A stretch of 64,000 nt of DNA from Hyphomicrobiales bacterium (GTDB taxonomy: Bacteria > Pseudomonadota > Alphaproteobacteria > Rhizobiales > Rhizobiaceae). The translations under genes and the position numbers were made by a program. Below the pieces are notes generated by a model that saw nothing but the letters and a program-made list of their open reading frames with translations, was not told the DNA's origin and ran no database searches. The stretch spans positions 124,001 through 188,000 of the forward strand of contig UBXV01000042.1 of NCBI GenBank assembly GCA_900469625.1. The letters are read 5' to 3'. Shown here piece by piece: positions 25,945 to 34,796 of the stretch (positions are counted from its first letter, which is position 1; each line of letters opens with the position of its first letter).

Positions 25945-27138
25945 ATGGGTGGTGCGATTTCTCTGCTGATCGTGAACTTTGTCATCGCACAATTGTTCAC
26001 GGCAGCGTTTATGGTGACCGCGGCCAAGAGCCGGTCGCGCCAGGCCGCGCAGTATTGCGCCGCCGGCTTTGCCGTTGCGTCGTTGGCTGCCGTGTTTGAA
26101 ACCGTCGTGCCCTTCACGTCGTTCCCGCGCTTTTTCGCCATCAGCGCCTTCGCCACGATGCTGGCAGGATTCTGCCTGCTGCGCTTCGGTCTCGGCCTTT
26201 TCTACCGGGTACCGGCGAGCTGGCAGGTACTGCTCGCATTCTTCCTGGCTTCCGTGGCACTCGATCTGGTGATCTACCCGATGCAGCGCGGCACGCTGCA
26301 GCACGCTATCCTCTATCAGCTTCCGTTCTTTATCATTCAGGCGTGGTCAGCGACGGCCGTGTGGCGATCGAGGCGCCGGTCGGCAGCCGACTGGATCCTG
26401 CTTTCGCTGCTGGTCCTGACCGCCGGCTATTGCGCCCTGAAGGTGTATATCGCCGTCGCCGCCGGATCGGGAACCACGGCCCAGGACTATGTTTCGAGCC
26501 CGTTCGCGCTGGTCTCCCAGGCGCTCGGCGCCATGCTGATCGTCGGTACCGGCCTTGCCATGCTCGGTGTCATGATCAAGGACATCGTCGACGATGCGCG
26601 CGCGCGTTCGGAAATCGACCTTCTTTCCGGGCTCTACAACCGTCGCGGCTTTATCGAGCGTGTCACTCCTATGCTCCAGCCGGGACGGCCGGCCGGCACC
26701 CTGATCCTGGCCGATCTCGACCGGTTCAAGCAGGTCAACGACAGTTATGGGCACCACACCGGCGACGAGGTCATCCGCCAGTTTGCCCGGGTGCTGAGCG
26801 AGGTCATGCCGAACCGCGCGGTCGCGGGCCGTCTCGGTGGCGAGGAATTCGCGGTGTTCCTACCCTCCACCGATCTGGAGGAGGCACGCGTGGTGGCGCA
26901 TGGCATGCGCGCTGCCATGATGTCGCAGAAGATCGATGGCCTTGCAGAACAGGCGCGGATAACGGCGAGTTTCGGCGTTGCAGCCATTGCCGAGGGCGAA
27001 CCGCTGGAGCAGGCGATGCAGCGGGCGGACAAGGCTCTCTACGCAGCAAAGGAAAACGGTCGCAATCGCGTCGAATGCGCAGATGCGCCGCAGACTGTGG
27101 TCAACCCTTTGGTGCCACAATGGATCGGGCGGCCCTGA
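25945..27138 (+). CDS. Membrane-bound diguanylate cyclase (GGDEF)
   Basis: A 397-residue protein: six or seven transmembrane helices over residues ~5-215, then a GGDEF domain (about 220-380) that makes c-di-GMP from two GTP. The active site is GGEEF in AGRLGGEEFAVF, with the upstream DLLSGLYNRRGF and ADLDRFKQVNDSYGHHTGD motifs intact. The allosteric I-site RxxD expected five residues before GGEEF is PNRA, so product inhibition through this site is unlikely. The sensory membrane domain has no recognised ligand. With the PilZ protein at 2.5 kb it is the second c-di-GMP component here. A GC stem spanning its stop codon may end transcription. Confidence 0.92.
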   Translation: MGGAISLLIVNFVIAQLFTAAFMVTAAKSRSRQAAQYCAAGFAVASLAAVFETVVPFTSFPRFFAISAFATMLAGFCLLRFGLGLFYRVPASWQVLLAFFLASVALDLVIYPMQRGTLQHAILYQLPFFIIQAWSATAVWRSRRRSAADWILLSLLVLTAGYCALKVYIAVAAGSGTTAQDYVSSPFALVSQALGAMLIVGTGLAMLGVMIKDIVDDARARSEIDLLSGLYNRRGFIERVTPMLQPGRPAGTLILADLDRFKQVNDSYGHHTGDEVIRQFARVLSEVMPNRAVAGRLGGEEFAVFLPSTDLEEARVVAHGMRAAMMSQKIDGLAEQARITASFGVAAIAEGEPLEQAMQRADKALYAAKENGRNRVECADAPQTVVNPLVPQWIGRP

Positions 27139-27150
27139 GGACCGCCCGGA
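27126..27150. terminator. Weak stem-loop between convergent genes
   Basis: GGGCGG and CCGCCC pair across the stop codon of the diguanylate cyclase gene, close to the end of the convergent hydrolase gene. There is no T run, so terminator function is tentative. Confidence 0.3.
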
Positions 27151-27156
27151 TCTTGA

Positions 27157-27834
27157 TCAACGGATGCGCTTGGCTGCCGGTTCCGGCGTCAACTCGCCGT
27201 TCAGGCGACGGTCGAGGTAATCCTCGCATTCCGCCATCAGGTTTTCGACCTGGCCGTTGAAGAAGTGGTTGGCGCCAGGCACCGTCTTGTGGGTAATGAG
27301 AATACCCTTCTGCGCCTTCAGCTTCTCGACCAGTCCGTTCACGTCCTTCTCGGGCGCCACCTTGTCCGAATCACCGTTGATGATGAGACCGGAGGACGGG
27401 CAGGGCGCCAGGAACGAGAAGTCATAGGTGTTGGGTTGAGGTGCTACAGCCATGAAGCCTTCGATCTCGGGGCGGCGCATCAGGAGCTGCATACCGATCC
27501 AGGCACCGAAGGAATAGCCGGCAACCCAACAGCTCTTCGAATCGGGGTGCAGGCTCTGCACCCAGTCGAGCGCCGATGCAGCATCCGAAAGCTCGCCGGC
27601 GCCGTGATCGAATTCGCCCTGGCTGCGGCCGATGCCCCGGAAATTGAAGCGCAGCGTCGTAAAGCCGCGCTTCTGGAACATGTAGAAGAGCTGATAGACG
27701 ATCTGGTTGTTCATCGTGCCGCCGAACTGCGGATGCGGGTGCAGGATGATGGCGATCGGGGCGCTTTTCTGCTTCGAAGGCTGATAGCGGCCTTCGAGGC
27801 GGCCGGCAGGTCCGTTGAAGATAATTTCGGGCAT
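27157..27834 (-). CDS. Alpha/beta hydrolase, COG2945 type
   Basis: A 225-residue alpha/beta hydrolase. It shows the COG2945 features: LHPHPQFGGTMNN near the N-terminus, FNFRGIGRSQGEFDHG, the nucleophile elbow GYSFGAW with the catalytic Ser, an acid in INGDSDKVAP, and the final His in PGANHFFNG. The substrate is unknown. Start is the ATG at 27834 with GGAGAGCC just before it; the longer frame to 27936 runs through the presumed promoter. It is divergent from the cysteine desulfurase gene and shares the ICE-like element in the spacer. Confidence 0.88.
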   Translation of the reverse strand: MPEIIFNGPAGRLEGRYQPSKQKSAPIAIILHPHPQFGGTMNNQIVYQLFYMFQKRGFTTLRFNFRGIGRSQGEFDHGAGELSDAASALDWVQSLHPDSKSCWVAGYSFGAWIGMQLLMRRPEIEGFMAVAPQPNTYDFSFLAPCPSSGLIINGDSDKVAPEKDVNGLVEKLKAQKGILITHKTVPGANHFFNGQVENLMAECEDYLDRRLNGELTPEPAAKRIR

Positions 27835-27906
27835 TGGCTCTCCGGGGGTGTTCCTGGTTCGAATCTTGGTTTCGGATCGCGATGAGTCTTGACGCAAGCA
27901 CTCAGC

Positions 27907-27938
27907 TTTTCTAAAACCTAGTTTAGAACCGTTCAAAA
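27907..27938. promoter_or_regulatory. ICE-like (Irr) operator candidate upstream of the suf operon
   Basis: TTTAGAA-CCG-TTCAAAA (27922-27938) matches the Irr ICE consensus TTTAGAA-N3-TTCTAAA at 13 of 14 defined positions. A second palindromic half, TTTTCTAAAA, lies just left at 27907-27916. It is 119 bp upstream of the desulfurase start and 88 bp upstream of the divergent hydrolase, so either could be the target. Iron control by Irr is inferred from the motif. Confidence 0.6.
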
Positions 27939-28056
27939 CTTCTATGCGGGCATTCCGCCGTGTTTCGTCTCATAAGGCAAGCGGTGCGGAAAATTCAAGG
28001 AAAATGCATCGTCGGCGGTTGTCTGCGATGAGCCTATTGTTCTAGCGAAGGAAATT

Positions 28057-29223
28057 ATGTCGACCTCGCGCATCTATATGGACTGGAACGCCACGGCGCC
28101 GCTTCTTGCCGAAGCGCGCGACGCGTGCCTGTCTGCGCTCGAAGTCACCGGCAATCCTTCCTCGGTCCACGGCGAGGGCCGAATTGTCCGCACGTTGATC
28201 GAAAATGCCCGCCGCGACATCGCCACCCTTTGCGGCGCGAAGGCCGCGAGCGTGATCTTTACCAGCGGCGCCACTGAGGCGGCCAACACGGTGCTCACTC
28301 CCGATTTTCGCATGGGCCGCACGGCGCTGAAAATCGGCCGGCTCTACGCTTCGGCGATCGAGCATCCGGCGGTGCGCGAAGGCGGACGCTTTGCGCGCGA
28401 GAACGTCACCGAGATCCCGGTGACCACCGCGGGGATCGTCGACCTCGAAGCCCTGCGTGGCCTGCTTGGTGCCCACGACCGCGATAGCGGGCTGCCGATG
28501 GTCGCGGTGATGCTGGTCAACAACGAAACCGGAATTGTTCAGCCCGTTGCCGAGATTGCCGAGATTGTTCGCGGCCATGGCGGTATACTGGTGGTGGACG
28601 CGGTTCAGGCGGCCGGACGGCTGGCGCTTTCGATCGAAGAGCTGGGCGCGGATTTCCTGATCATCTCCTCGCACAAGATCGGCGGCCCGAAAGGGGCAGG
28701 CGCGCTTGTCGCCCGCGGCGAGATCATGATGCCAGCGCCGTTGATCCGCGGCGGCGGTCAGGAAAAGGGCCATAGGTCGGGTACGGAGAACTCCGTTGCG
28801 ATCGCAGGCTTTGCCGCTGCTGCCCGCAAGGTCGCAGATCAGTTGACGGACCGAATGAGATCGGTCACAGCGCTTCGCGACCGCCTCGAGCAGGACATGC
28901 GGACGTCGGCGCCGGATGTGGTTATCCATGGCTGCGACGTTTCGCGCGTTGGCAACACCATCTTCTTCACGCTTCCAGGCATGAAGGCGGAGACGGGGCA
29001 GATCGCATTCGATCTGGAGGGCGTGGCACTATCGGCGGGTTCGGCGTGCTCGTCCGGCAAGGTCGGCCAGAGCCACGTACTGACGGCGATGGGCTACGAC
29101 CCGCGCCAGGGCGCGTTGCGCATCTCGATCGGACCGGCAACGACCGAAGCCGACATCGAGCGCTGCGCCGCGGTGTTCGCCAAGGTCGCCGCAAGGCGCC
29201 GGACAACAGGTCAGGCCGCATGA
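28057..29223 (+). CDS. Cysteine desulfurase, group I (NifS/IscS type)
   Basis: A 388-residue PLP enzyme that removes sulfur from cysteine as persulfide for Fe-S cluster building. The PLP lysine is in SSHKIGGPKGAG and the persulfide cysteine in LSAGSACSSGKVGQSHVL, the long flexible loop of group I enzymes. It opens the suf operon, which also has a group II SufS later, so two desulfurases share one locus. AAGGA precedes the ATG. The gap to sufB (152 bp) contains a perfect inverted repeat. Naming as sufS-like or iscS/nifS differs between rhizobial genomes, so no symbol is given. Confidence 0.95.
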   Translation: MSTSRIYMDWNATAPLLAEARDACLSALEVTGNPSSVHGEGRIVRTLIENARRDIATLCGAKAASVIFTSGATEAANTVLTPDFRMGRTALKIGRLYASAIEHPAVREGGRFARENVTEIPVTTAGIVDLEALRGLLGAHDRDSGLPMVAVMLVNNETGIVQPVAEIAEIVRGHGGILVVDAVQAAGRLALSIEELGADFLIISSHKIGGPKGAGALVARGEIMMPAPLIRGGGQEKGHRSGTENSVAIAGFAAAARKVADQLTDRMRSVTALRDRLEQDMRTSAPDVVIHGCDVSRVGNTIFFTLPGMKAETGQIAFDLEGVALSAGSACSSGKVGQSHVLTAMGYDPRQGALRISIGPATTEADIERCAAVFAKVAARRRTTGQAA

Positions 29224-29245
29224 GAACGTGCGGTTGAACGAAATT

Positions 29246-29265
29246 GCGGAAAAGCAATTTTCCGC
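29246..29265. repeat. Perfect inverted repeat upstream of sufB
   Basis: GCGGAAAA and TTTTCCGC flank a four-base GCAA spacer. No T run follows, so it is not an obvious terminator. It may be an operator or an mRNA hairpin separating the first desulfurase gene from sufB. A TTGACA hexamer at 29331-29336 could be part of an internal promoter, but no good -10 follows. Confidence 0.5.
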
Positions 29266-29375
29266 TTGGCAAATGGGGTGAAAAGCGCCTTTTAGCCATT
29301 ACATAAGCGGTGCGCCAAGTTCGCATCGTGTTGACAAGCTGCCGGACCTTGGATCCGGAAAGATTGGAGAACGAC

Positions 29376-30845
29376 ATGCCTGCCGTGCAGGAGACCATTG
29401 ATCAGGTCCGTCAGATCGACGTGGACCAGTACAAATACGGATTCGAGACGACCATCGAAGTCGAGAAGGCACCGAAGGGCCTTTCCGAGGATATCATCCG
29501 TTTCATCTCCGCCAAGAAAAACGAGCCGGAATGGATGCTCGAGTGGCGTCTTGACGCCTATCGCCGTTGGCTGACGATGGAAGAGCCGACCTGGGCGCGC
29601 GTCAACTATCCGAAGATCGACTTCAACGACCTCTATTACTACGCCGCGCCGAAGGGCACGACGGGTCCGAAGTCGCTCGACGAAGTCGACCCGGAAATCC
29701 TGAAGGTCTACGAGAAGCTCGGCATTCCCCTGAAAGAACAGGAAATGCTGGCCGGCGTGCAGAAGTCGAAGATCGCCGTCGACGCCGTCTTCGACAGCGT
29801 TTCCGTCGTCACGACTTTCAAGGAAGAGCTGAAGAAGGCCGGCGTGATCTTCATGTCGATCTCGGAAGCCATCCGCGAACATCCCGATCTCATCAAGAAG
29901 TATCTCGGCACCGTTGTGCCGACGACCGACAACTATTACGCGACACTCAACTCCGCCGTCTTCACCGATGGCTCGTTCGTGTTCGTGCCGAAGGGCGTTC
30001 GTTGCCCGATGGAACTTTCGACCTACTTCCGTATCAACGAGAAGAACACCGGTCAGTTCGAGCGCACGCTGATCATCGCCGAAGACAATGCCTACGTGTC
30101 GTATCTCGAAGGCTGCACGGCGCCGCAGCGCGACGAAAACCAGTTGCATGCTGCCGTTGTCGAACTAATCGCGCTGGATGACGCCGAGATCAAGTACTCG
30201 ACGGTCCAGAACTGGTATCCGGGCGACAAGGACGGCAAGGGCGGCATCTACAACTTCGTCACCAAGCGTGGCGATTGCCGCGGCAAGAACTCCAAGATCT
30301 CCTGGACCCAGGTGGAAACCGGTTCGGCGATCACCTGGAAGTACCCGTCCTGCATCCTGCGCGGCGACGGTTCGCGCGGCGAGTTCTACTCGATCGCCGT
30401 CTCGAACGGTCACCAGCAGATCGACTCGGGCACCAAGATGATCCACCTCGGCAAGAATACGTCGAGCCGCATCGTCTCCAAGGGCATCGCTGCCGGCGTT
30501 TCGGAAAACACCTATCGCGGCCAGGTTTCGGCCCACCGCAAGGCTGAGAACGCCCGCAACTTCACCCAGTGCGATTCGCTGCTGATCGGCGACAAGTGCG
30601 GCGCGCATACCGTGCCCTACATCGAGGCGAAGAACTCGACGGCACAGTTCGAGCACGAAGCGACGACCTCGAAGATCTCCGAGGACCAGCTGTTCTACTG
30701 CCTGCAGCGCGGCATCCCGACCGAGGCGGCGATCGCGCTGATCGTCAACGGCTTCGTCAAGGAAGTCATCCAGGAGCTGCCGATGGAATTTGCCGTCGAA
30801 GCGCAGAAGCTGATTGGCATCTCGCTCGAAGGCTCGGTTGGCTAA
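29376..30845 (+). CDS. sufB: Fe-S cluster assembly scaffold protein SufB
   Basis: SufB is the scaffold subunit of the SufBC2D complex, on which clusters are built from SufS sulfur. The 489-residue protein has the UPF0051/SufBD beta-helix core, with [49 protein letters not shown] and [17 protein letters not shown], which includes the conserved cysteine region needed for sulfur transfer. The ATG at 29376 has a GGAG site. sufC begins 77 bp later, so the operon continues. Cytoplasmic. Confidence 0.96.
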   Translation: MPAVQETIDQVRQIDVDQYKYGFETTIEVEKAPKGLSEDIIRFISAKKNEPEWMLEWRLDAYRRWLTMEEPTWARVNYPKIDFNDLYYYAAPKGTTGPKSLDEVDPEILKVYEKLGIPLKEQEMLAGVQKSKIAVDAVFDSVSVVTTFKEELKKAGVIFMSISEAIREHPDLIKKYLGTVVPTTDNYYATLNSAVFTDGSFVFVPKGVRCPMELSTYFRINEKNTGQFERTLIIAEDNAYVSYLEGCTAPQRDENQLHAAVVELIALDDAEIKYSTVQNWYPGDKDGKGGIYNFVTKRGDCRGKNSKISWTQVETGSAITWKYPSCILRGDGSRGEFYSIAVSNGHQQIDSGTKMIHLGKNTSSRIVSKGIAAGVSENTYRGQVSAHRKAENARNFTQCDSLLIGDKCGAHTVPYIEAKNSTAQFEHEATTSKISEDQLFYCLQRGIPTEAAIALIVNGFVKEVIQELPMEFAVEAQKLIGISLEGSVG

Positions 30846-30922
30846 GGCTGCGACACCATAATTGAATGGCGCGCATTGCCTTGCGCGCAAACAGACGTTC
30901 GTTTCCCAAGAGGACGATAGAA

Positions 30923-31678
30923 ATGCTTGAAATCAAGAACCTGCACGCCCGTATCGCCGAAGACGGCACCGAAATCATCCGTGGCCTGAACCTGACCGTG
31001 AAGGCCGGCGAAGTCGCCGCCATCATGGGCCCGAACGGCTCCGGCAAGTCGACGCTGTCCTACATCCTGTCGGGTCGCGAAGACTATGAAGTCACTGAAG
31101 GCGAGATCCTTTACAACGGCGAGAACATCCTTGAGCTGGAAGCTTCCGAGCGCGCCGCCAAGGGCATCTTCCTCGCTTTCCAGTACCCGGTCGAAATTCC
31201 GGGCGTTGCCACCATGCAGTTCCTCAAGGTGGCGATGAACGAGCAGCGCAAGTACCGCGGCGAAGACGAGCTGACGACGCCGGAATTCATGCGTCGCGTC
31301 AAGGAAGCCGCAGCCGAGCTGAAGATCGCTCCGGAAATGCTGCGTCGCCCGCTCAACGTCGGCTTCTCCGGCGGTGAGAAGAAGCGCGCCGAAATCCTGC
31401 AGATGGCGCTGCTCGAGCCCAAGCTGTGCGTGCTCGACGAAACCGATTCCGGTCTCGACATCGACGCCCTGAAGATCGTTGCCGACGGCGTCAACGCACT
31501 GCGTTCGCCCGACCGCGCCGTGATTGTCATCACTCACTACCAGCGCCTGCTCGACTATATCGTTCCGGACACTGTCCACGTCCTCTACAAGGGCCAGGTC
31601 ATCAAGTCGGGCGACAAGACGCTTGCACACGAACTCGAAGCCAACGGCTACGCTGACATCATCGAAGCTGCAGCCTAG
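30923..31678 (+). CDS. sufC: Fe-S assembly ATPase SufC
   Basis: SufC is the ABC-type ATPase of the SufBC2D complex; ATP binding drives the conformational change that exposes the cluster assembly site. The 251-residue protein has Walker A GPNGSGKST, the signature FSGGEKKRAEILQM, Walker B LCVLDETDSGLDID with the typical SufC DETDSGLD, and a switch His in VIVITHYQRLLDY. It is soluble, lacking any transmembrane part. The ATG at 30923 is where homology starts; earlier in-frame codons to 30866 are not conserved. Confidence 0.97.
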   Translation: MLEIKNLHARIAEDGTEIIRGLNLTVKAGEVAAIMGPNGSGKSTLSYILSGREDYEVTEGEILYNGENILELEASERAAKGIFLAFQYPVEIPGVATMQFLKVAMNEQRKYRGEDELTTPEFMRRVKEAAAELKIAPEMLRRPLNVGFSGGEKKRAEILQMALLEPKLCVLDETDSGLDIDALKIVADGVNALRSPDRAVIVITHYQRLLDYIVPDTVHVLYKGQVIKSGDKTLAHELEANGYADIIEAAA

Positions 31679-31700
31679 GGCCTGTTGAAGGAGTGTTCGA

Positions 31701-32978
31701 ATGAATATGCAACAGGCAATCAAGATGACGGCGGCGGAAACGGCGCTCGTCGATGCCTATACGGCACAGATCGGCGATCTGCCCGGCGACGGCGCAGTGC
31801 TTTCGGTTCGTGACACCTTGGTGCACGAACTGAAGACGGCTGGCCTTCCGACCCGCCGTGTCGAATCCTGGCACTACACAGATCTTCGCACGCTGCTTCG
31901 CGCCGTGCCGGCTGCCGACCCCTCGGCTTTCGCCGAGCGCGTCGAGGCTCTCGTTTCGGGCGCCACCGTGTTTTCTGTGCGCAACGGCCATGCCGATTTC
32001 AAGGGCAATGCGCCTGAAGGCGTGACGATCCGCTCCTACACGGACAGCCTGCTCGACGGCTCTGCTGCGGCCGGCCTTGCCGTACTCGGCACGGACGACG
32101 CCATCGGCCGCATCAATGGCGGCCTCGTGCGTGGCGGACTGGAACTTTCGATCGCGGATGGAACCGAACTCGAAGACCCGCTGGAAATCCAGCTGGTGCA
32201 GAGCCTTGGCCAGGCGCATACGCGCTTCCCGGTCTCCTTCGGTGCAAACACCAAGGCGACCGTGATCGAGCGCCACCTGTCGACCAATGCCGCGGAGAGC
32301 CTGATCTCGTCGGTCAGCGACATCACCGTTGGCGAAGGTGCCGACATCACCTGGATCATCCTGCAGCAGCAGGGTGCGGCCGATACCCATCTCGGCCAGA
32401 TCCGCTTCGATCTCGCTGCCGATGCCAAGCTGCATCTGTTCATCATCAATGCGGGCGGCAAGCTGGTTCGCCAGGAGATCCACGGCAAGACGAGCGGCGA
32501 GGGCGCCGACTTCAAGCTGCGCGGCATCAACCTGCTCGGCGGCGAAAGCCACACGGACGTGACCTTCACGCTCGGTCATAACGTGCCGCACACGACGTCG
32601 ACTGAAGTCATCCGCAACGTCGTTTTCGACCGCGCCAAGGGCGTGTTCCAGGGCAAGATCCTGGTGGCCAAGGATGCGCAGAAGACCGACGCGAAGATGG
32701 CGTGCAACACGCTCTTGCTTTCGGACGATGCCGACCTGTCGGCCAAGCCCGAGCTCGAGATCTTCGCAGACGACGTTCAGTGCGGCCACGGCGCCACCGT
32801 TGCAGATATCGACCACACGCAGCTCTTCTACCTGATGGCGCGCGGCATCCCGGAAAACAAGGCACGGGCCATGCTCGTCAACGCCTTCGTCGCCGAGATC
32901 GTCGAAGAACTTGACGACGAACCGCTGGTCGAAGCGCTGGAGAGCGTGATCTCGACCTGGCTCGACAAGCACGCCTGA
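31701..32978 (+). CDS. sufD: Fe-S cluster assembly protein SufD
   Basis: SufD is the second beta-helix subunit of SufBC2D, needed mainly for iron entry. The 425-residue protein has the C-terminal SufBD core, including the conserved CGHGATVADIDHTQLFYLMA block with the His important at the SufB-SufD interface, followed by RGIPENKARAMLVNAFV. The N-terminal ~130 residues are more variable, including the RRVESWHYTDLRTLL segment typical of SufD. AAGGAG lies eight bases before the ATG. sufS follows within 30 bp. Confidence 0.95.
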   Translation: MNMQQAIKMTAAETALVDAYTAQIGDLPGDGAVLSVRDTLVHELKTAGLPTRRVESWHYTDLRTLLRAVPAADPSAFAERVEALVSGATVFSVRNGHADFKGNAPEGVTIRSYTDSLLDGSAAAGLAVLGTDDAIGRINGGLVRGGLELSIADGTELEDPLEIQLVQSLGQAHTRFPVSFGANTKATVIERHLSTNAAESLISSVSDITVGEGADITWIILQQQGAADTHLGQIRFDLAADAKLHLFIINAGGKLVRQEIHGKTSGEGADFKLRGINLLGGESHTDVTFTLGHNVPHTTSTEVIRNVVFDRAKGVFQGKILVAKDAQKTDAKMACNTLLLSDDADLSAKPELEIFADDVQCGHGATVADIDHTQLFYLMARGIPENKARAMLVNAFVAEIVEELDDEPLVEALESVISTWLDKHA

Positions 32979-33005
32979 TCGGCGCGTCTGATTGGATTGA
33001 ATGAC

Positions 33006-34247
33006 ATGGAACACACTGTGCCGGTGCCCGCCTACGACGTCGAAGCGATCCGCAGGGATTTTCCCATCCTGTCGCGGACCGTCTATGGCAAGCCGCTTGT
33101 CTACCTCGACAACGGCGCATCGGCGCAGAAGCCGCAGGTCGTCATCGACGCAGTGAGCCATGCCTACGCCAACGAATACGCCAACGTGCATCGCGGCCTG
33201 CATTTTCTCTCGAATGCCGCGACTGAGGCCTATGAAGCGTCGCGCGAAAAGGTGCGCCGCTTCCTGAATGCGCCATCGGCCGACAACATCATCTTCACCA
33301 AATCCTCGACCGAGGCGATCAACACGGTCGCCTATGGCTACGGCATGCCGAAGCTCGGTGAGGGTGATGAGATCGTGCTGTCGATCATGGAGCACCACTC
33401 CAACATCGTGCCATGGCATTTCATCAGGGAACGCCAGGGCGCAAAGCTGGTCTGGGCGCCGATCGACGATGACGGCGCGTTCCACATCGAAGATTTCGTC
33501 AAGTGCCTGACCGAGCGCACCAAGCTCATCGCCATCACCCATATGTCGAATGCTCTGGGCACGGTCGTCCCGGTCAAGGAGATCTGCCGCATCGCCCGCG
33601 AGCGCGGCATTCCCGTCCTGGTCGACGGCAGCCAGGGCGCCGTCCACATGCCTGTCGACGTCCAGGATATCGATTGCGACTGGTACGTGATGACCGGTCA
33701 CAAGCTCTACGGGCCCTCCGGCATCGGCGTGCTGTACGGCAGGATGGATCGGCTGAAGGAAATGCGCCCGTTCATGGGCGGCGGCGAAATGATCGAGGAA
33801 GTGACGGAAGACCGCATTACCTACAACGATCCGCCGCACCGTTTCGAGGCGGGCACGCCGCCGATCGTCCAGGCGATCGGCCTTGGCTATGCGCTCGACT
33901 ACATGGAAAAGATCGGCCGGGCAGCGATCACAAGGCATGAAGCCGACCTGACCGCCTATGCGCGCGAGCGCCTGTCGCGGATCAATTCGCTGAAGGTATT
34001 CGGCGATACGCCCGACAAGGGCAGCATCTTCTCCTTCGAGATTGCTGGCGTTCACGCCCATGATATCTCGACGGTGATCGACCGCGCCGGCGTAGCCGTG
34101 CGTGCCGGCACGCATTGTGCGCAGCCGCTCTTGAAACGCTTCGGCGTCACCTCCACATGCCGCGCATCCTTCGGGCTCTATAATACACGCGCCGAAGTGG
34201 ATGCCCTGGCCGACGCGCTGGAGCACGCCCGCAAGTTCTTCGCCTGA
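33006..34247 (+). CDS. sufS: Cysteine desulfurase SufS, group II
   Basis: SufS takes sulfur from cysteine and passes it to the scaffold; group II enzymes depend on a partner (SufE or SufU) to accept the persulfide. The 413-residue protein has PLP Lys in MTGHKLYGPSGIG and the active Cys in the short, rigid RAGTHCAQPLL loop; LDNGASAQKP and FTKSSTEAINTVAY are also typical. The ATG at 33006 gives the usual family length; an upstream TTG at 32997 adds three residues. No sufE gene is seen in this window. Confidence 0.96.
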   Translation: MEHTVPVPAYDVEAIRRDFPILSRTVYGKPLVYLDNGASAQKPQVVIDAVSHAYANEYANVHRGLHFLSNAATEAYEASREKVRRFLNAPSADNIIFTKSSTEAINTVAYGYGMPKLGEGDEIVLSIMEHHSNIVPWHFIRERQGAKLVWAPIDDDGAFHIEDFVKCLTERTKLIAITHMSNALGTVVPVKEICRIARERGIPVLVDGSQGAVHMPVDVQDIDCDWYVMTGHKLYGPSGIGVLYGRMDRLKEMRPFMGGGEMIEEVTEDRITYNDPPHRFEAGTPPIVQAIGLGYALDYMEKIGRAAITRHEADLTAYARERLSRINSLKVFGDTPDKGSIFSFEIAGVHAHDISTVIDRAGVAVRAGTHCAQPLLKRFGVTSTCRASFGLYNTRAEVDALADALEHARKFFA

Positions 34248-34318
34248 GCGAACTCAAAATATGGTTTGGAAACTCTGCGCAAGCATCTGAACCGAAACAG
34301 AAAGTCTAGGAGGCCGAC

Positions 34319-34699
34319 ATGAGCCTGGATGCAACGGAAGACAAGATCGACGTGCGCGAGGGCATCGTGCATTCGGCCATCCCGGCCGAAGAGCTGGCGC
34401 GCCTGAGCGACGACATCATCAGTGCCTTGAAGACGGTCTACGATCCGGAAATCCCGGCTGACATCTTCGAACTCGGCCTGATCTACAAAATCGACATTGA
34501 AGACGACCGCATGGTCAAGATCGACATGACGCTGACGGCTCCGGGCTGCCCCGTTGCCGGCGAGATGCCGGGCTGGGTTGAAAATGCCGTCGGCGCCGTC
34601 GAAGGCGTGTCGGGCGTCGAGGTCGCGATGACCTTCGATCCGCCGTGGACACCGGACCGCATGTCGGAAGAGGCGCAGGTGGCGATCGGCTGGTACTGA
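34319..34699 (+). CDS. sufT: SUF system assembly protein SufT (DUF59/MIP18)
   Basis: A 126-residue MIP18-family (DUF59) protein. The family core DPEIPADIFELGLIYKIDI is present, and the conserved cysteine lies in TAPGCPVAGEMP. SufT proteins act in maturation of Fe-S enzymes, especially under iron limitation or high demand. The first ~25 residues form a variable acidic extension. It has an AGGAGG site before the ATG and sits between sufS and sufA, so it is part of the operon. Confidence 0.93.
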   Translation: MSLDATEDKIDVREGIVHSAIPAEELARLSDDIISALKTVYDPEIPADIFELGLIYKIDIEDDRMVKIDMTLTAPGCPVAGEMPGWVENAVGAVEGVSGVEVAMTFDPPWTPDRMSEEAQVAIGWY

Positions 34700-34796
34700 C
34701 CGGCCGGTGCCATATTGATCCGTTAAGCTACGGGCACTACATTTGATTCTGGAAGGCGCCGGGCCTTAACCCCGGTGGCGACAAGGAGAAGAGCCG

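Noticed and set aside
31659-34226. 855-codon open frame antisense to sufD and sufS
   Set aside because: Shadow ORF; both suf genes are clear by motif and the antisense product has no family signature.
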